Shown one piece after another: positions 11,600 through 24,229 of a DNA stretch of 64,000 bases. Within the stretch, counting starts at the first letter, position 1. Each line of letters opens with the position of its first letter. The position numbers were made by a program, and so were the translations under genes. Under the pieces are notes generated by a model, which was given only the letters and a program-made list of their open reading frames with translations, ran no database searches and was not told where the DNA came from. Origin of the DNA: Flectonema sp. DT1601 (lineage: Eukaryota > Euglenozoa > Diplonemea > Diplonemida > Diplonemidae); assembly GCA_964019425.1 (NCBI GenBank), contig OZ025790.1, positions 124,001 through 188,000 of the forward strand. The letters are read 5' to 3'.

Positions 11600-12478
11600 C
11601 CCATAAAAATATGAAAGGAAAGGCCGTTCGGTTTTTGCAATAATATGCTTTCATCGATAGATTTTGAAAGGAGGAAGGGGAAAAAAAAAGACAGAATCAA
11701 CACTAAGATCAGTCACAATGATAATACATCATTTCTTCAGTGACTAGAGTAACAGTTGTTGAACTTATCTTCTTGTGAGTTGCGAGACTCTCTCCGACAC
11801 GCTAACAATGAATTCAATAGCAACTCATCACGGTTTAGAACTGTTAAAAAAATTTATGCACGTTAGCTTAGCTGAATAAGAAAAAAAAAAAAGAAAAAAT
11901 TCGAACATAATGATGTGCCCAACCCCTCATAATATTTGGATGTGCTGCTCTACAAAAAAAAAAAAAAAAAAAAAAAAAACAATGAAAACAATTTATAAAA
12001 TTCACTTGGAGGGGTATGCCGCATCTCCCTATTACAAAAACTTTTTTTTTTTAGAAAAAATACAGAAAACATCTATCCATGGTGTTAACCCATACGGGGA
12101 ACCAAACAGATTCGAACAAGAGGACGAAAGAGGTAAGGGTACTACACCAATAACTACACAGGAGATTGGTAAAGGTAGAATACAAGAACCAAGTTTGAGA
12201 AGAAGGCCAAAACCTAACCAACCAATCGAATGCTCACCTATTGGGTAGGTGGATGTAAAACACTTTACGCTGACGAAGTCTCTCGTTGTTTATGTGATGA
12301 TCATATTCCGTGTACAAAAGAAATAAACAACACACAAAAAACGACGATTTCACAACGCATTCTACTAGGGATGATGTGTTGAAGAGAATCAAAAGCTTTT
12401 TTATTTTATTTTTTTTAAACCGTTGCAAGAAAGTGAAGATGATAAGATTAATAATCGGGAAAAAAAAAAAAAAAAAAA
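9827..12478. other. Gene-poor AT-rich spacer
   Basis: A- and T-runs are dense here, for example a T-run at about 10417-10439 and an A-run at about 11566-11596. T-to-A switches occur near 11388-11414, and short (AAAGT)-like units near 11418-11450. An island of ordinary composition at about 12060-12245 can be read as a plus-strand peptide (SIHGVNPYGEPNRFEQ) but has no start or partner exon I can support. No gene is called. Confidence 0.55.
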
Positions 12479-12564
12479 CCATTCAGATAAAAGCCTTATA
12501 CCGTGTAAGAATAAAGGATCTTGATCAAAATAATTTCTTCTCCGACTTCGTCGGTGCAAAAAAA
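12479..12564 (+). repeat. A-tailed dispersed repeat, copy 1
   Basis: It begins CCATTCAGATAAAAGCC and ends with TTCTTCTCCGAC-TTC-GTCGG-TGC followed by an A-run. The 3' hairpin CCGAC/GTCGG recurs in other copies (14831, 38502, 55497, 56191). The A-tail and conserved 3' end suggest a SINE-like retroposed unit. A second, more diverged unit follows immediately. Confidence 0.6.
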
Positions 12565-12697
12565 CCTTTCAGACAAGCCTTAAATTTCGTTGAACGCAGA
12601 CAGAATTGTGTCGCACGGGAGAAAATAAATCATGACCATAACAAAAATACGGCTTTCATTTCTGTATAGTTTCTACTCCGACTACGGTACAAAAAAA
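12565..12697 (+). repeat. A-tailed dispersed repeat, copy 2 (diverged, head-to-tail with copy 1)
   Basis: It starts CCTTTCAGACAAGCC, has an internal GCAGACAG shared with the 56191 copy, then TATAGTTTCTACTCCGAC, and an A-run at the end. The closing hairpin is degraded to CCGACTACGG. Adjacency to copy 1 in the same orientation suggests a dimer or two insertions at the same tail. Confidence 0.5.
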
Positions 12698-13883
12698 TAA
12701 GAAATCTACTTACTTCACTCTTTTTTTTTAACTTTCCAGTAGTCAACAATTGTGTTTGCGCAATGAGTATAAAATCCTAATAAAGGAAATACGTTAGTCA
12801 CGCTGCTACAATTCTCGTTCTACCGAACAACAGGTTTCTTAGGTACAACAAAAAAAGATTTAAAAAAAAACCAACAACAATTGTGCGAGATCAAAAAAAT
12901 AATTATCGAGAATCAGTTGAGTTAGAATATGAGTTTATTGTAAAAAAAAAAAAAAAGAAAAAGAAAAAAAATGCCACTTAATAAAATAAGATAAATGAAA
13001 AAACACATAAATAAATTTGTTCCGCCGTCCCATAAAAACACTATCGGACACTATTGGTATATGAGTTTGTTGTGAAAAAAAAAAAAAAAAACGCACTTAA
13101 AAAAAAATAATAAAGTGAAAATATTAAATAAATTATTATGCTGTTTCATATAACTGTGGAAAACGTAATCTTGACGTCCGAAAAAAGTTTCGTTAGTTAT
13201 GTAATTCAACATTGCTGTTCATCGTGTGCTTTAGGTTACTCACAACCCAACATAACAAAAGTTAAGCCGAGTAGCAACTACTTATTTACTTATTTACGAA
13301 GCCAAGGAAGTCAAAAAAAAATAAGAAAATCACGAAAAGCTCAACAGGGAAACAGTTACCAGCCAACCGTGAGACTCTCACAGACGATAAGAGACGTAGA
13401 ATAACCTGAAACAAATGACCACCTAAACCCACTGCCCGCGTGAGCAGACAGTGTTAGAGACGGCTGATAACGCCAACAAATCTCAGATAAAAAAAACAAA
13501 AAACTCTTTTTTTTTTTTTTTTTTTCTTTTTTTTTTTCTTCGTATTGAATATTTCTCAGTGACAGAGAAAAGAAAAAATGAATTCCGCAAGTATAAGTAT
13601 GGGTAAAAAAGAGTTTTACAAATTCAACAGGAGGAAAAAAAGAAACAACACTTACTAATTAGTAATTAGATTTATTTATTTTATTTTATTTTATTTTATT
13701 TACTTAGAGTTTATTATTATAAGATAGTTACACTAAATCAAAATATTTAAAAAAGAAAGGGGAAAAAAAAGTCATATAAAAACACATTGCTCTGCCGTTC
13801 CGTAAAGCACTTGCCTTAATCACCCGTCATAGGAAGAAAAGAAAAACACTTGTTAATTAGTTTTTAGATTAGATGGATAAGTA
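12698..13883. other. Spacer with diverged repeat units, no gene
   Basis: Two related units (about 12921-13050 and 13060-13150) share 'TATGAGTTT(A/G)TTGT' plus an A-run and a following A-rich block. A third (about 13701-13813) shares AAGATAGT..CACTAAATCAAAA and GCCGTTCCGTAAA. They are too diverged for sharp ends. A patch at about 13365-13405 resembles another at about 14204-14245 (GACTCTCACAG..GA..GAGAC). The plus-strand open frame at 13138-13404 is not convincing as a gene. Confidence 0.5.
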
Positions 13884-13989
13884 GTCTATTACATTGCGTA
13901 TTGCTGATCGCTAATACAGCAAACTAAAGAATCATCGGATTAACTCAAATAGAGCTACGAGGCAACAGCAACGTAAGCAGACCCAATCT
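13884..13989. repeat. 106-bp conserved repeat B, copy 1
   Basis: It runs from GTCTATTACATTGCG to GCAGACCCAATCT and differs from the copy at 16443-16548 at only two positions, while the flanks are only weakly alike. The unit has balanced composition and a small internal hairpin (GCTG..CAGC). It could be a structured RNA gene or a young SINE. I see no open frame of note and no match to 5S rRNA, tRNA or U6. Confidence 0.75.
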
Positions 13990-15047
13990 CGTTTAGAATA
14001 ATTTTAGCGTACTACTATAGTTATCAAAAATGGATTCAAAAAAAAAAAAAAATTCAAAAAAAAAAAAAAAAATCAATCAATCAATAAAATCGTAAGGACA
14101 TTAAATTTTTTTATTTATTTATTTTTTTTTTTTTTTTCGAAAATCAAAGAAATCAAAACCCCTGAAGGAACCATCCACAGGGGGATACCAGTAATTCGGT
14201 ACCACAACTGTGAAGACTCTCACAGGCGAGATGAGACTTACTTTAACCAGAAGATAATTTTGGTCTCGCTATTCGACATAAAAATTAAATTAACAAAATC
14301 TTACCTTTAAACCACTCACTCCCCCTATACCAAGACCTCTTCAGTGAAAAGGGCAAAGGCAAAAAAAAACGTGTAAATTACACGAGCTCCCGTAATTACT
14401 GGTTAGCATTTCTCTTTACATGTTTCACAACAAACATTAAATTAATATTACACTAAATATTGGTAAAGAAAGATCTACGATTGTATAAAAAAAAGGGGGA
14501 GGAGAAGGGGGTGGTGAAATTTATGCCTTGGGAGATATATAATCAGAAAATAGCACAAACAAATATTCAGATATTTGAAAAAAAGAAAAAAAAAGCTCAA
14601 CTTACAACTGAAGACGTGTGAGTTTTGTGACACTGCCAGTACGTCTGAAGACGCTTCTTTAGGCACCCAAGGCCAGAGCTCACTGGTAGAGTCCCACGTG
14701 GTGGTGACTGACCGAAGTTGGCATTAGCTAATAACGGGGTTTGCCTTGCGACATATTTTTTTAATCAGAAAATAAACACACACAAAACTTAGGATATATA
14801 AAAAAAAAAAAAAAAAAAATTTTAAAAAAAAACCATTCAGATAAAATAATAAATAACGGCTCTTATTCTGAATGGTTTCTTTCTCCGACTTGATATTTAT
14901 TAATTCTCAGTTTTTTTTTCTACGTGTTGTCTTACAATATTCAACTCTAAAATAGACCTCGGGAAAAAAAAAACTGCATTCAAAGTTAGAGAAAAACCAA
15001 TAAAAAAAGTTTAAATTATAAAAGAAAAACAGGTTCAATGGTTATGG

Positions 15048-15082
<35 letters not shown>

Positions 15083-16442
15083 GTTGATTTTCCCCCCTAA
15101 TTACCTAAAACAGATCCAAAAGGGAAGTAGCACATCAAAGAGAACGTCGAAATGGTGGACTCGATTCACATTTATCATCAAATGGAAGCGTCAATCTCGA
15201 AAGTTTTTTGCCATAAAACTAGTTATCACTAAGTACACTAGTTCAGTATAATATCAGTAGTAATGATCGAGTGTTGAAGACGTTGATAACTTGAATCTGA
15301 CAAGAGATTGATTTCACCTTCAACAATTCCTTTATATAAAAAAAAAAAAAAAAAAAAAAGGTTTTGACTTGAGTTATTTATTCATTTATTTATTGTTAAG
15401 GGTTGCAGAGAGAGAGAGAGAGAAACGATTATTTTGATGGGGGGGTCTCACTAACGAGAAGTGAGTCACAAATCTGAGTAAATGAACGAAAAAATTAGTA
15501 ATTTCAACAACCGTATATCATGAGCTCTCTCTAAGGTAGAGACAGAGGACCCGTTTCCGAAGCCTCAGCATATATTTGTTTGAATATTTTTACTAATTTT
15601 ACAACAATTCTTTTTTGTTATATTGGTCATCATTCACGACACGACAGGCTTTTAATAAGCGGCATGTCCTACGGCAGAGTTGCACCCTTAAGAGGATAGG
15701 GGTGTGCTGTGAAACTTTAAAGAAACACATTTTGCTGTTTCCAGTACACTTTTGTGTGTAGTAGTGTCACCAACCAGCAATCATTGAAGCCTGGTTCACA
15801 ATTTCCGTTTTTTTTTTAAAAAAAACAAAAAAAAAAATCTTGACAAAAATTGTTTTTTTTGCATTGCAGATTAATAAGTGAAAAAAAAAAAATAAACGGA
15901 GGGAAGAGAAAGGGGATCCTTGGTGCCTACATTTTTAAGCAAAAAAACTTAGTAAATGCAAAAACAAGCACACGAAAGCACCTACAATGACCACGCGCGG
16001 GCATATTGCTTACACCCGATCAAGCGCATCACTTGTGGATATTTTACGGATTAAGACTACTACTTATATATTTCCCTTCTTCCTAATTCGGACTCGCTTC
16101 GTGGACTTTTCCCCCAAACCTGCCATTCGCTAAAAAGAGGAACCAGCAAAAAAGAAACTTTTTTTTTTTTTTTTTTCCCCTTTTGCATTCCATGAAATGT
16201 TACTTTCCCCCTCCCTCTTTAACAGGATATGTAGAAGGCGGTGAACTGGAAATCGAATAAAAGAAAAATATGTGCAACACAAAAAAAAAAAGGAATTGTG
16301 TGAGTTCTCGGGTGCTGCTACCAACTACGAGACCAACACAGCGCGTTGCTTAGAAAATACAAGAAAAGAAAAAGAGATAGTTAACCGTGAAGGAAGCTAC
16401 ACGTGTTGCCACTATTCTTCTCTTCACAATAGATATAAAGAA
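13990..16442. other. Gene-free spacer between the two B repeats
   Basis: It contains several A-runs (for example about 15049-15080 and 15340-15359), a repeat A copy at 14831, and two higher-GC islands without coding sense (about 15640-15790 and 15950-16130). Nothing else was recognised. Confidence 0.5.
14831..14890 (+). repeat. A-type dispersed repeat, shortened copy
   Basis: ACCATTCAGATAAAATAAT is followed by CGGCTCTTATTCTGAATGGTTTC and TCTCCGACTT. The two halves are inverted (ATTCAGATAA / TTATTCTGAAT), so the unit can fold on itself. The terminal CCGAC hairpin is cut short. Confidence 0.55.
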
Positions 16443-16548
16443 GTCTATTACATTGCGTATTGCTGATCGCTAATACAGCGAACTAAAGAGTCATCGGATT
16501 AACTCAAATAGAGCTACGAGGCAACAGCAACGTAAGCAGACCCAATCT
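16443..16548. repeat. 106-bp conserved repeat B, copy 2
   Basis: This is 104 of 106 positions identical to 13884-13989 and in the same orientation. Weak similarity may extend about 15-20 bp on each side (AGAT-ATAA before, TTAG-ATA after), so the true unit may be about 140 bp. Confidence 0.75.
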
Positions 16549-17122
16549 TATTAGGATAGTTATAGTATAGTTTAGGCTGACGGGGCATCCTGAAGACAGT
16601 ATGCCATTGTTAGCTTTCTGCCTCGTTCAATTGAAGACAGAAGTACTGTAAGCAATGAGGATGAAAAAAATAAACTCGGGGGAGGGCAGTCCCTATAGAT
16701 GACTTGACTTCCGACTATCATAAATAAAATAAAACAAAAAAAAAAGGACAGCTTTCACCGCCTTACTTTTGTTCGCACGATGTGATCGTCGCTGCTGAAG
16801 GAGTACAGTACGCTAACAGAAGTCGCCATCTTATTTATCAAAAGTCGGAAAACTAAGTCGCGGGAAAGTGTCAGTTGGAAGGAGAAAAAAAAACCAGAAA
16901 CGGTATCAGAATAATTACGTTATCCTGTTCTCGACTTACAAAGTAATATAAAAAAAAGGTTTTTTTTTTTTTTGTTTTTTTTTTTGCATGTTTTGTACAT
17001 CGACTCTAACTATAGATAAAGAAACGTCAGTGTGATGATAAGTTACCGAAAATAATAAATATTTCGGTTTGGTGTCATCATATACGCGAGAAGATGGAAA
17101 AATATAGAGAAAATGATAAATG

Positions 17123-17157
<35 letters not shown>

Positions 17158-17649
17158 AATGAGGACTCACCCTTCTAGATAAACAGACCACACAAAGCGG
17201 AGTTTGGAGGGGGAAAACAACAACAAAAAAAAAAGGGGGGAAAAAATCAACAAAAACTGCATGTAATGAACCAAGCAGATATTTTGGACAAAACAGAGAG
17301 GAAATAAAACTACTAGTCAATTGCTTGTTGTAGCAAGCTGTCAAAATCTGCTGACCGTAGACCCTCAGAGACTATATGGGTAGCAAATAGCCAACACAAC
17401 AAGCCGTATTTTTTTTTTTTTCATTTCTTTTTTTTTTTAAGTAACATGAAAGTGCGACAACACCCTACTTATCTGAACTGGTCAATGTCGAGACATACAC
17501 GCAACGAGTGACGACATTTTGATTTTGCTTTTGCTTTTTTTTTTTTTTTTTTTTTTTTTTCTTCCAATAACGTATTAAGTTTTGTCGTTGCTACACAACA
17601 TCTACAGATTGTTATTAAGAAAAAAAGAAAAAGTAAATAAAAAATAGGG
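16549..17649. other. Spacer, no gene
   Basis: It carries homopolymers near 16961-16985, 17123-17154, 17409-17438 and 17537-17560. No coding or RNA signal was recognised. Confidence 0.5.
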
Positions 17650-18343
17650 AAAAACCCTAATCCGAACACAAAAGTTTCCGAAACCGCCAACTCTCGATGG
17701 ATCACACGAAGATTGATTTCCCGATCATAAACAAGCCCTCCCTTGAATCACACCACATTCGTTCGGTCAGGGTACGTCTTTGGGCCAATTAAGCGTCTGA
17801 CCAACGTTCCAGAGTGTCTGCCCCAAACATGCCCTCTATCTCTCCGTGGGTGTCATTTTTGGTTGATGCATCTTCGTTTGGGCCACTACATTGTCAACGA
17901 GGTGCGTACATCCCTTCAGTGGGTGCTTGTACAGCTGTTGCCAATGTAAGGGCAGTTGGTGCCACGGTAACACCTACCTCTATAGAGACCACCTTAACGA
18001 TGTGCAGGTTTGAGGCAATGATGCTGGCAGTACAAGCTAAGCTTTGGCAGGCGGTCAAGAGACACGTGGTGCAAGAACGTCCAAAATAATCTGAGAAAAA
18101 CTCTTTGTGAACTTGTCACGCGTCCCAAAGGTGTCCCCCATCGGAAGCAGGCATGTTTGTTTAGAAGAAAATTGCGAGGAGATTTAAAATTACTCAACGC
18201 ATTTTTCAGGGGGGAAAAAAAAGTCTGCCTTAAATTCGGCAACTTCGATTCCGGGTGGCAGATTTTTTAACCACAGGCCACAAGGCACTTTTTTTGTATA
18301 GAGTTGGCGGTTTCGGAAACTTTTGCGCCCGGATTAGAGTTTT
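17650..18343. mobile_element. Non-autonomous DNA transposon-like element with about 44-bp terminal inverted repeats
   Basis: The left end (17650-17694) and right end (18300-18343, reverse complement) share CTAATCC and a long perfect core (AAAAGTTTCCGAAACCGCC plus AACTCT), with only a few mismatches. The interior (about 700 bp) has much higher GC than its surroundings and contains plus-strand open stretches, for example one ending VKRHVVQERPK (stop near 18089) and one with VTRPKGVPHRKQACLF (about 18087-18269). These look like decayed coding sequence, but no transposase motif is recognised. Low-complexity flanks hide any target-site duplication. Confidence 0.7.
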
Positions 18344-18727
18344 CCTTAAAAAATATAAAAAATAAAAAAATGATGGGATAAGAATGACCTATGTCAAAAA
18401 ACTATTCAGATAAGCCTTTGTTAATCGCAGCTTGTTTTTTTTTTTTTGTTTTTTTTTTTTTTTTTTTATTAAGGAACAGATATCAAAAGCCAGTATAAAA
18501 ATTTTTCTTTGATGCTAATCAAAGGGTAAGTTTAAAAAAAGATTTTCACGCAGCTCAAAACAACAGTTGAAAGAATTTTTTTTTTTTTTTCCCCGACTGC
18601 AAATCAGGAAAATATGAGCAATTCATATAGTGCAAAAAGTAATTAATATTATAGAGAAGCTCAAGTCGCATCAGAGTATCCTCATCATACGGTTGGCTTA
18701 TTCCAGAGGAAAAAACATTTTCCCTAC
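18344..18727. other. Spacer with a repeat A fragment
   Basis: Positions 18401-18434 (ACTATTCAGATAAGCC..TTAATCGCAG) are the 5' half of the dispersed repeat A. Long T-runs follow near 18435-18468 and 18577-18590. The rest would be the 3' flank of the zinc-finger gene that ends at 18728. Confidence 0.5.
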
Positions 18728-19291
18728 CTAGAGACCTAGTGAGGTAATCACTCCAGAGAGGATGTCGTCGTCAATGTCATGCTCAGAAATCAGACAGAGT
18801 GGTTTGTCATTATCTGGTGGTGTTGGTGTTAAACTTGATATGCTTGCTGTTGATTCTGACTGTGCTTTTATTTGAGAAATTGGACTACAACTTGATGCAA
18901 GGCTTGAAGCTTCTTCTGCTTCATGTCTTAGTTGAGATACCATCTTACGGAGCGTTCCTTTTGATCTTCCTTTTACTCTGTCGAGAACTGATACGCCGTG
19001 ACCTTCAACTCGTTCTTTGAGACTTTGTTTTCTAAAGTGAATGTGTATTTTAGTGCATTGGTCTCCCAATGCACACCCGTCTGGTTTTGCGAATGATTCG
19101 CATTTTGATTCTCCAAAAACAGACTCAACTCTACTTCTATATTGACACTGGCATTCTCTACATCTCAGTGTTATCATGCCAGCCTCAACTCTAACATTAT
19201 CCCAATTATTGTGACAACATCTTTTAGTCCTCGGGAGACATTTCTTTTTCTTAGTGTCCCTCTTCGCTGGTTCACTCGGCTGACTTGTCAT
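18728..19291 (-). CDS. HNNWDNVR/CCCH zinc-finger protein, paralogue 1
   Basis: This encodes 187 residues from ATG 19291. The frame stays open upstream through hydrophobic AT-rich sequence, but paralogues begin near this point, and a CAACAG acceptor-like site lies 15 nt upstream. It has a basic N-terminus (KKKKCLPRTKRC), then a C-x-H-N-N-W-D-N-V-R motif paired with LRCRECQ, a zinc-ribbon-like CHCC set. A CCCH finger follows with spacing C-x8-C-x5-C-x3-H (CESFAKPDGC..CTKIH) and then RKQSLKERVEGHG. The tail is Ser-rich. CCCH fingers usually bind RNA, so a post-transcriptional regulator is inferred. It is one of four paralogues on the same strand in an otherwise gene-empty region. Confidence 0.85.
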   Translation of the reverse strand: MTSQPSEPAKRDTKKKKCLPRTKRCCHNNWDNVRVEAGMITLRCRECQCQYRSRVESVFGESKCESFAKPDGCALGDQCTKIHIHFRKQSLKERVEGHGVSVLDRVKGRSKGTLRKMVSQLRHEAEEASSLASSCSPISQIKAQSESTASISSLTPTPPDNDKPLCLISEHDIDDDILSGVITSLGL

Positions 19292-22200
19292 TATTGATAT
19301 TGTTACCTGTTGACTGAAGAAGACGTTAACAAGTATAAGAAATATTAAACTTATTTGGACTGTATTAGTGTGAGAGGCACAAGAAGCAATACAAAAAAAA
19401 AAAAATTTAAAAAAAATAAGCAAGGAATTTGTAGAGGGATGCGAACATACACTCTAGAAAAGCTAGTGGATGGAAATATAAAAAAAAAAAAAAATACGAA
19501 CTCGGAAATAAAGTTGTGAGGCTAAGAGAGGGGCTACAATAACACAATATCGTTGTAGGAAACTGAAAAAGAAAAAAGAACAACGGGAAAAGGGGAAAAA
19601 AAAAAATAATCAACTAGTTTGCATGACTATTATTGATATATTTCTTGGGTTTGTTGGAAAAGGCAAAAAAACATCCCACGCCTGCGCCACATATTCCGTT
19701 TTGCAGTGCCTCGGCTTTGTATAAACACACGCATGCGGTTTAACAACAGGAAGAATATGCCATTCACATCGTGCTATAAACCACAACAATGAACACCCAA
19801 TTGTCTTTTCCATCTCCTTTTTCCTTTCCTCCCCAACCCTCTCTCTTCACAACGTTTACAAAAGTTAGTTCGAAAAAAAGTACTTAAAAAAGAAAAATAT
19901 ATATTATCAGCAAATTTAAAGAAAAATATGCGGATAATTTGTAGGGGAGCAATTTTTTTTTTAATGCATCTTCCGTGTGCATAAGCACCGGAAGCGGCAA
20001 TCATTAAAAATAAAAAACTAAAAAAAATAAAAAAAGAGCAAGATTTGTTTTTTTTTTTTTTCTTCAAAAGAGGTATTCTTATTCACCTGATGGGGAGGTG
20101 CTTTTTTTTTTTTTTATTTTTTTTTTTTTTTTGTGACAAGCAAAAAAGATTTTCTTTTTCTTTTTTCCCCTACCTTCTTTTTTATTTTCACCCATAAGCC
20201 GAGTCGACTTCGAGAACAAAAAAAGAAGGAGAACAAGAAAAAGAAATGCTAGAGACAGAACTCCTCACTAATACGAGTGAGATAAACGAAAGAGAAAAAA
20301 AAAAAAAAACAACGAAATGTAAAAAAGAAAATGAATAAATGAAGAGGGAGATAGCAGGTTAGTTATATATCTATAATGATAAACATTTATATTGTATCAA
20401 ATAAGTTAAAATTAATATAAATATTAGCAATCCGCGATACAGCTGACAAGTAATGAAGGGGGGGGGGTTGATACTACTATTGCAAAGAAATAAAATTACC
20501 ATAGCTAAGCAACTTTTTTTTTTTTTAACGAAATTAATAAGCTGAATAACATTCTATTGTTGATAAATATGTAAGACCCGAAAACGCCAATAAAAAGGTC
20601 TGAGCCCGTGGTGTTTGTTGATACTTCAACATGGGGGGAGAGTGTGTACCGTTATCCGAGATGGCTAAACAACATTAGTCCCAGATGCCCGAACTGATGG
20701 AGCCATATTTATTTTGATATTTACAAATGTTTGTGAGGATAAGAAATCTAAGGCGTTGCTGACTCTCAGAATTTGCTTTCCCACTTATTGAAAATAATGT
20801 TTAAAACTTTTTGTGTAGTTTTTGTGAATATATGTATATAAATATTTTTTTTCTTTTTTTTCAAACCTTTGGCAGTAGCGAACTATCGCTGTCAGCCACT
20901 TAACGTAGAGTCACTCGAAAACTCAAGTAGTTGTTTTAAAATTTCTTTCTAATAAAACGACAATTTGATATTTCCCTCATGGAGGAAGCATAATGATCCA
21001 TGCGATTATTTAACACAGTTGCTTGAGAAATCAAGAACAGCAGTAGTAAGAGTACCGAAATATTTCTTCAGAGGAGAAGATCCACTTACGGAGTGCAAAT
21101 ATAAATAATACATACTAGTCACATGGATTAAACAACACTTTTTTTTTTTCCAGCCTTTTTGTTAAATATTCACTGATTGCTGGAAAAAAAAAAAAAAAAA
21201 AAAGAAAAAAAAACTAACATAAAAACGTTAATGTTTTTTTTTTTTTTCTTTTTAATAATATCATTATTTTTATTTATGAACAAAACGGGAAACGAAAAGA
21301 AATTAGTACAATAAAGGGTGACGAAATAAAGTCCAATAATAAGCTCCTTTGTGTCACACCAATCAGATCAAAGCCTAATTAATAAGAATCCAGAAAGTAC
21401 TACCAAATTAAATTGGTGGGCACTTTAAAATGCCTAGTAAGTACGTACGAAAATCGTGTTTTTTTTTTTCTTTCTTTTTATTTATTTTCCAGAATTTTGA
21501 GTTTTCTTTTCTGACATTTACAAAGAGCATATCAAAGGAATGCCAGAAACGGGAGGGGGAAAAAAAACTCTGGAAAAAAAAAAAAGTAAAAAAAACCACA
21601 AACACACTTTTTTTTTCCTTTTTTTTCCTTTTTTTTTTTTTTTTTAATTTTCATGTCGGACACAAAAAGCAAGTGTCAGAATTGATACGTTTATTAAAAA
21701 AAGGAGAAATGGAACACCTTTGAAATGTGATAGTTGCGAAGCTTTTTGTTTTTTTTGCTTGTACACTCGACAAATCAAGTAAGAATGTAGCTCTATTTTC
21801 GATGATACAATAAATCGCCTTTCCGGAGGTTCCTTTCCACATAATATGGATCGGGGTGCCAAAAAAAAATTTTTTTCCGGAAATTTGGGAAAAATGCGAA
21901 TTTATATAAAAAAAGAAACTCAAATTGAAATAGACGCTACCTTTCAAGTTATTGATACAATCGACAAGTCAAAACTTTTTACGGATTGCCAATTTTTTTT
22001 AGCCAGCAGCAAAAAAAGTTTTTGTCAACACAAAAATAAAAAAGAAAAAAAGAATAATAATAATTTAAAAAAAATGATAAAAATAAACAAAAAGGCACTA
22101 AAGAAATACCAAAATTTTTTAGATCCTAGTATAACTGCGCATTTTTGAAAATAATTGGGAAGAAGGGTGGGATAAAAAACCAATATAAGCAATAAAAACT

Positions 22201-24185
22201 TTAGAGGAATATGTTTACACAAAAAAGAAATTGGTTGGTGTAAAAATGAAAAATAAATCGTGAATTCCGATATATATATTTACCCAAAATAAACTTCTCA
22301 AGAAGAAGAGAACAATGGACCCACATAACAGAATTATTTCACACTCTGACTATTACCGCAAGAAATAAAAAAAAAAATTAAAAAGAAAACTCGACGAATG
22401 AGAAGGAAAACACAACATTAATCATCCTCAGCTGTGTGTGAATTCTGGTATTTTGTCAAAGAACGAAAGTAGGGTTAACTGTTTGAGCATATTTATAATG
22501 ATATAAATATATTTTATATGTTGACTAGAGTCAAGAAACGAAGGCGGGGAGAAGTGAATGTAGGCTATTCGTCAGCATAAGAACATTAGTTCAACACCAA
22601 CAAATTGCGGTTTCTTTTTTTTTTTTTTTTTTAAATTTGTTGTCTGATAAGGGAATTACTTCTATTAACAAAGAAAGCTGCATGTAGCACAACTCAGAGC
22701 AATGCGATGTTTACACGATGAAGGTAGCTCTTTCATTTATAGCGTATTTCCGATTTATTATCTTTTTTTTTTTTTTTTTTTTTTTTACAACTCACTATTT
22801 AGATAAAAACTTTACCTTTCCTATTGTCAACTTAACTGTTCAAAGGAACAGAACAATGACAACAGCAATAGCGATTATTATTATTATTATTATTATTATT
22901 TTTTTTTTTTTTTTTTTTTCCTCCGGGGAGAAAAAAAATAAAAAAAAAAAATAAAAATAATAATGAAAATGAGGTAAAAACCTTTACAAAAAAAAAAAAA
23001 AAAAAATTCAACAATAAGACCTGTTGGAAAGTCGAGTAGAATCGTACCTTTCCTACCCTATTACTTGAAACAAAAACAATACTTCAAAAAAAATAAAAAT
23101 AAAAAAAATATATATTAAGAATTTGGTTTTAAGAAAAAACTGAAAGAACGTCCGTCATTCCCTCGCTGTTCTCTCATCGAGGTCTTTTTCACATTCGTGC
23201 AGCCTGTCTCACAATATCGAAATTACCGACAAAGCGAAAACAGACTAATTCTGGAGGCAACGACCATTTAGTAGTTTGAGTGTAAAGCCTTTCTTCAGGC
23301 GAAGACTTTTAAAAGGTAACGTAACAAATGTACCCACTAAAAAAAACAAAAAAGAAACCTGGCAGGAGCAAAGCCAGTCATTTCCAAAAAAAAAAGAGAA
23401 ACAAAGAATAGCAGTAGAACATCAATTTGTTAAGAATAATATAAACGAATAAAAATAATAAAAAAAGGTTATATATTCTAGTTCGGTTCATTACTGGCTA
23501 GGTAGTAGAAAATCGTGAAATGTAATTTTAAAAAAAAACCGAAATCGCCCGCTACCGCGATATGATAACATTTAGAGGGACAAAAAAAACAACAAATGGA
23601 TTCACTCCAAATTGACATAGGAAGTTGCCACACTTGAGCACAAGTGCGGAGACCTCAACCATGCTTTCGATTGTTTCCTAAATTCAATCATATTATGCAA
23701 GGCATCAAGCAAACACAAGCTACCCCATGCATGTAATATGATTTTAGAATAGGAAAACAACAGATTAAAATCAGAAAATCCGATTTCCTGTCAGGAAAAA
23801 AAATAAATAAATAAAATCTGGAGAGCGCAGGGGAAGGGGCAGAGAATACTCACAACAGTACAGTATTCACCAAGCTCTATATTATCACTCAGCCAGCAGC
23901 TAAGCGAGCCACTACTTAAATTGCAGAGAATATACTTGATCACAAGTGTACTCCGCAAGCCTAGAACAGAAGATTCAGGGAAAAGACACTAGAGAGTAAA
24001 ATAATATAGCCATGGAAAAAGAATTCCTGCAGGACTCACATCCTCAAAAACTAGGAGTTTCCCCTCAGAGTGATCAGGTGGTTGGTTTTCAGGCTGATAA
24101 TTTTTTTTTTGGAATTTCCACGTACCTTTTTCCCGAAGAAATAAAAATAGCGAAATCGAAAATAGGCAAGCAACATCACGTATGA

Positions 24186-24229
<44 letters not shown>

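Noticed and set aside
11910-12248. Plus-strand open frame with a normal-looking second half
   Set aside because: Starts in a poly-A run; only about 60 codons look protein-like; no start, partner exon or family.
13884-13989. 5S rRNA or spliced-leader RNA identity for repeat B
   Set aside because: No match to 5S internal control sequences or to any leader I know; left as unknown repeat.
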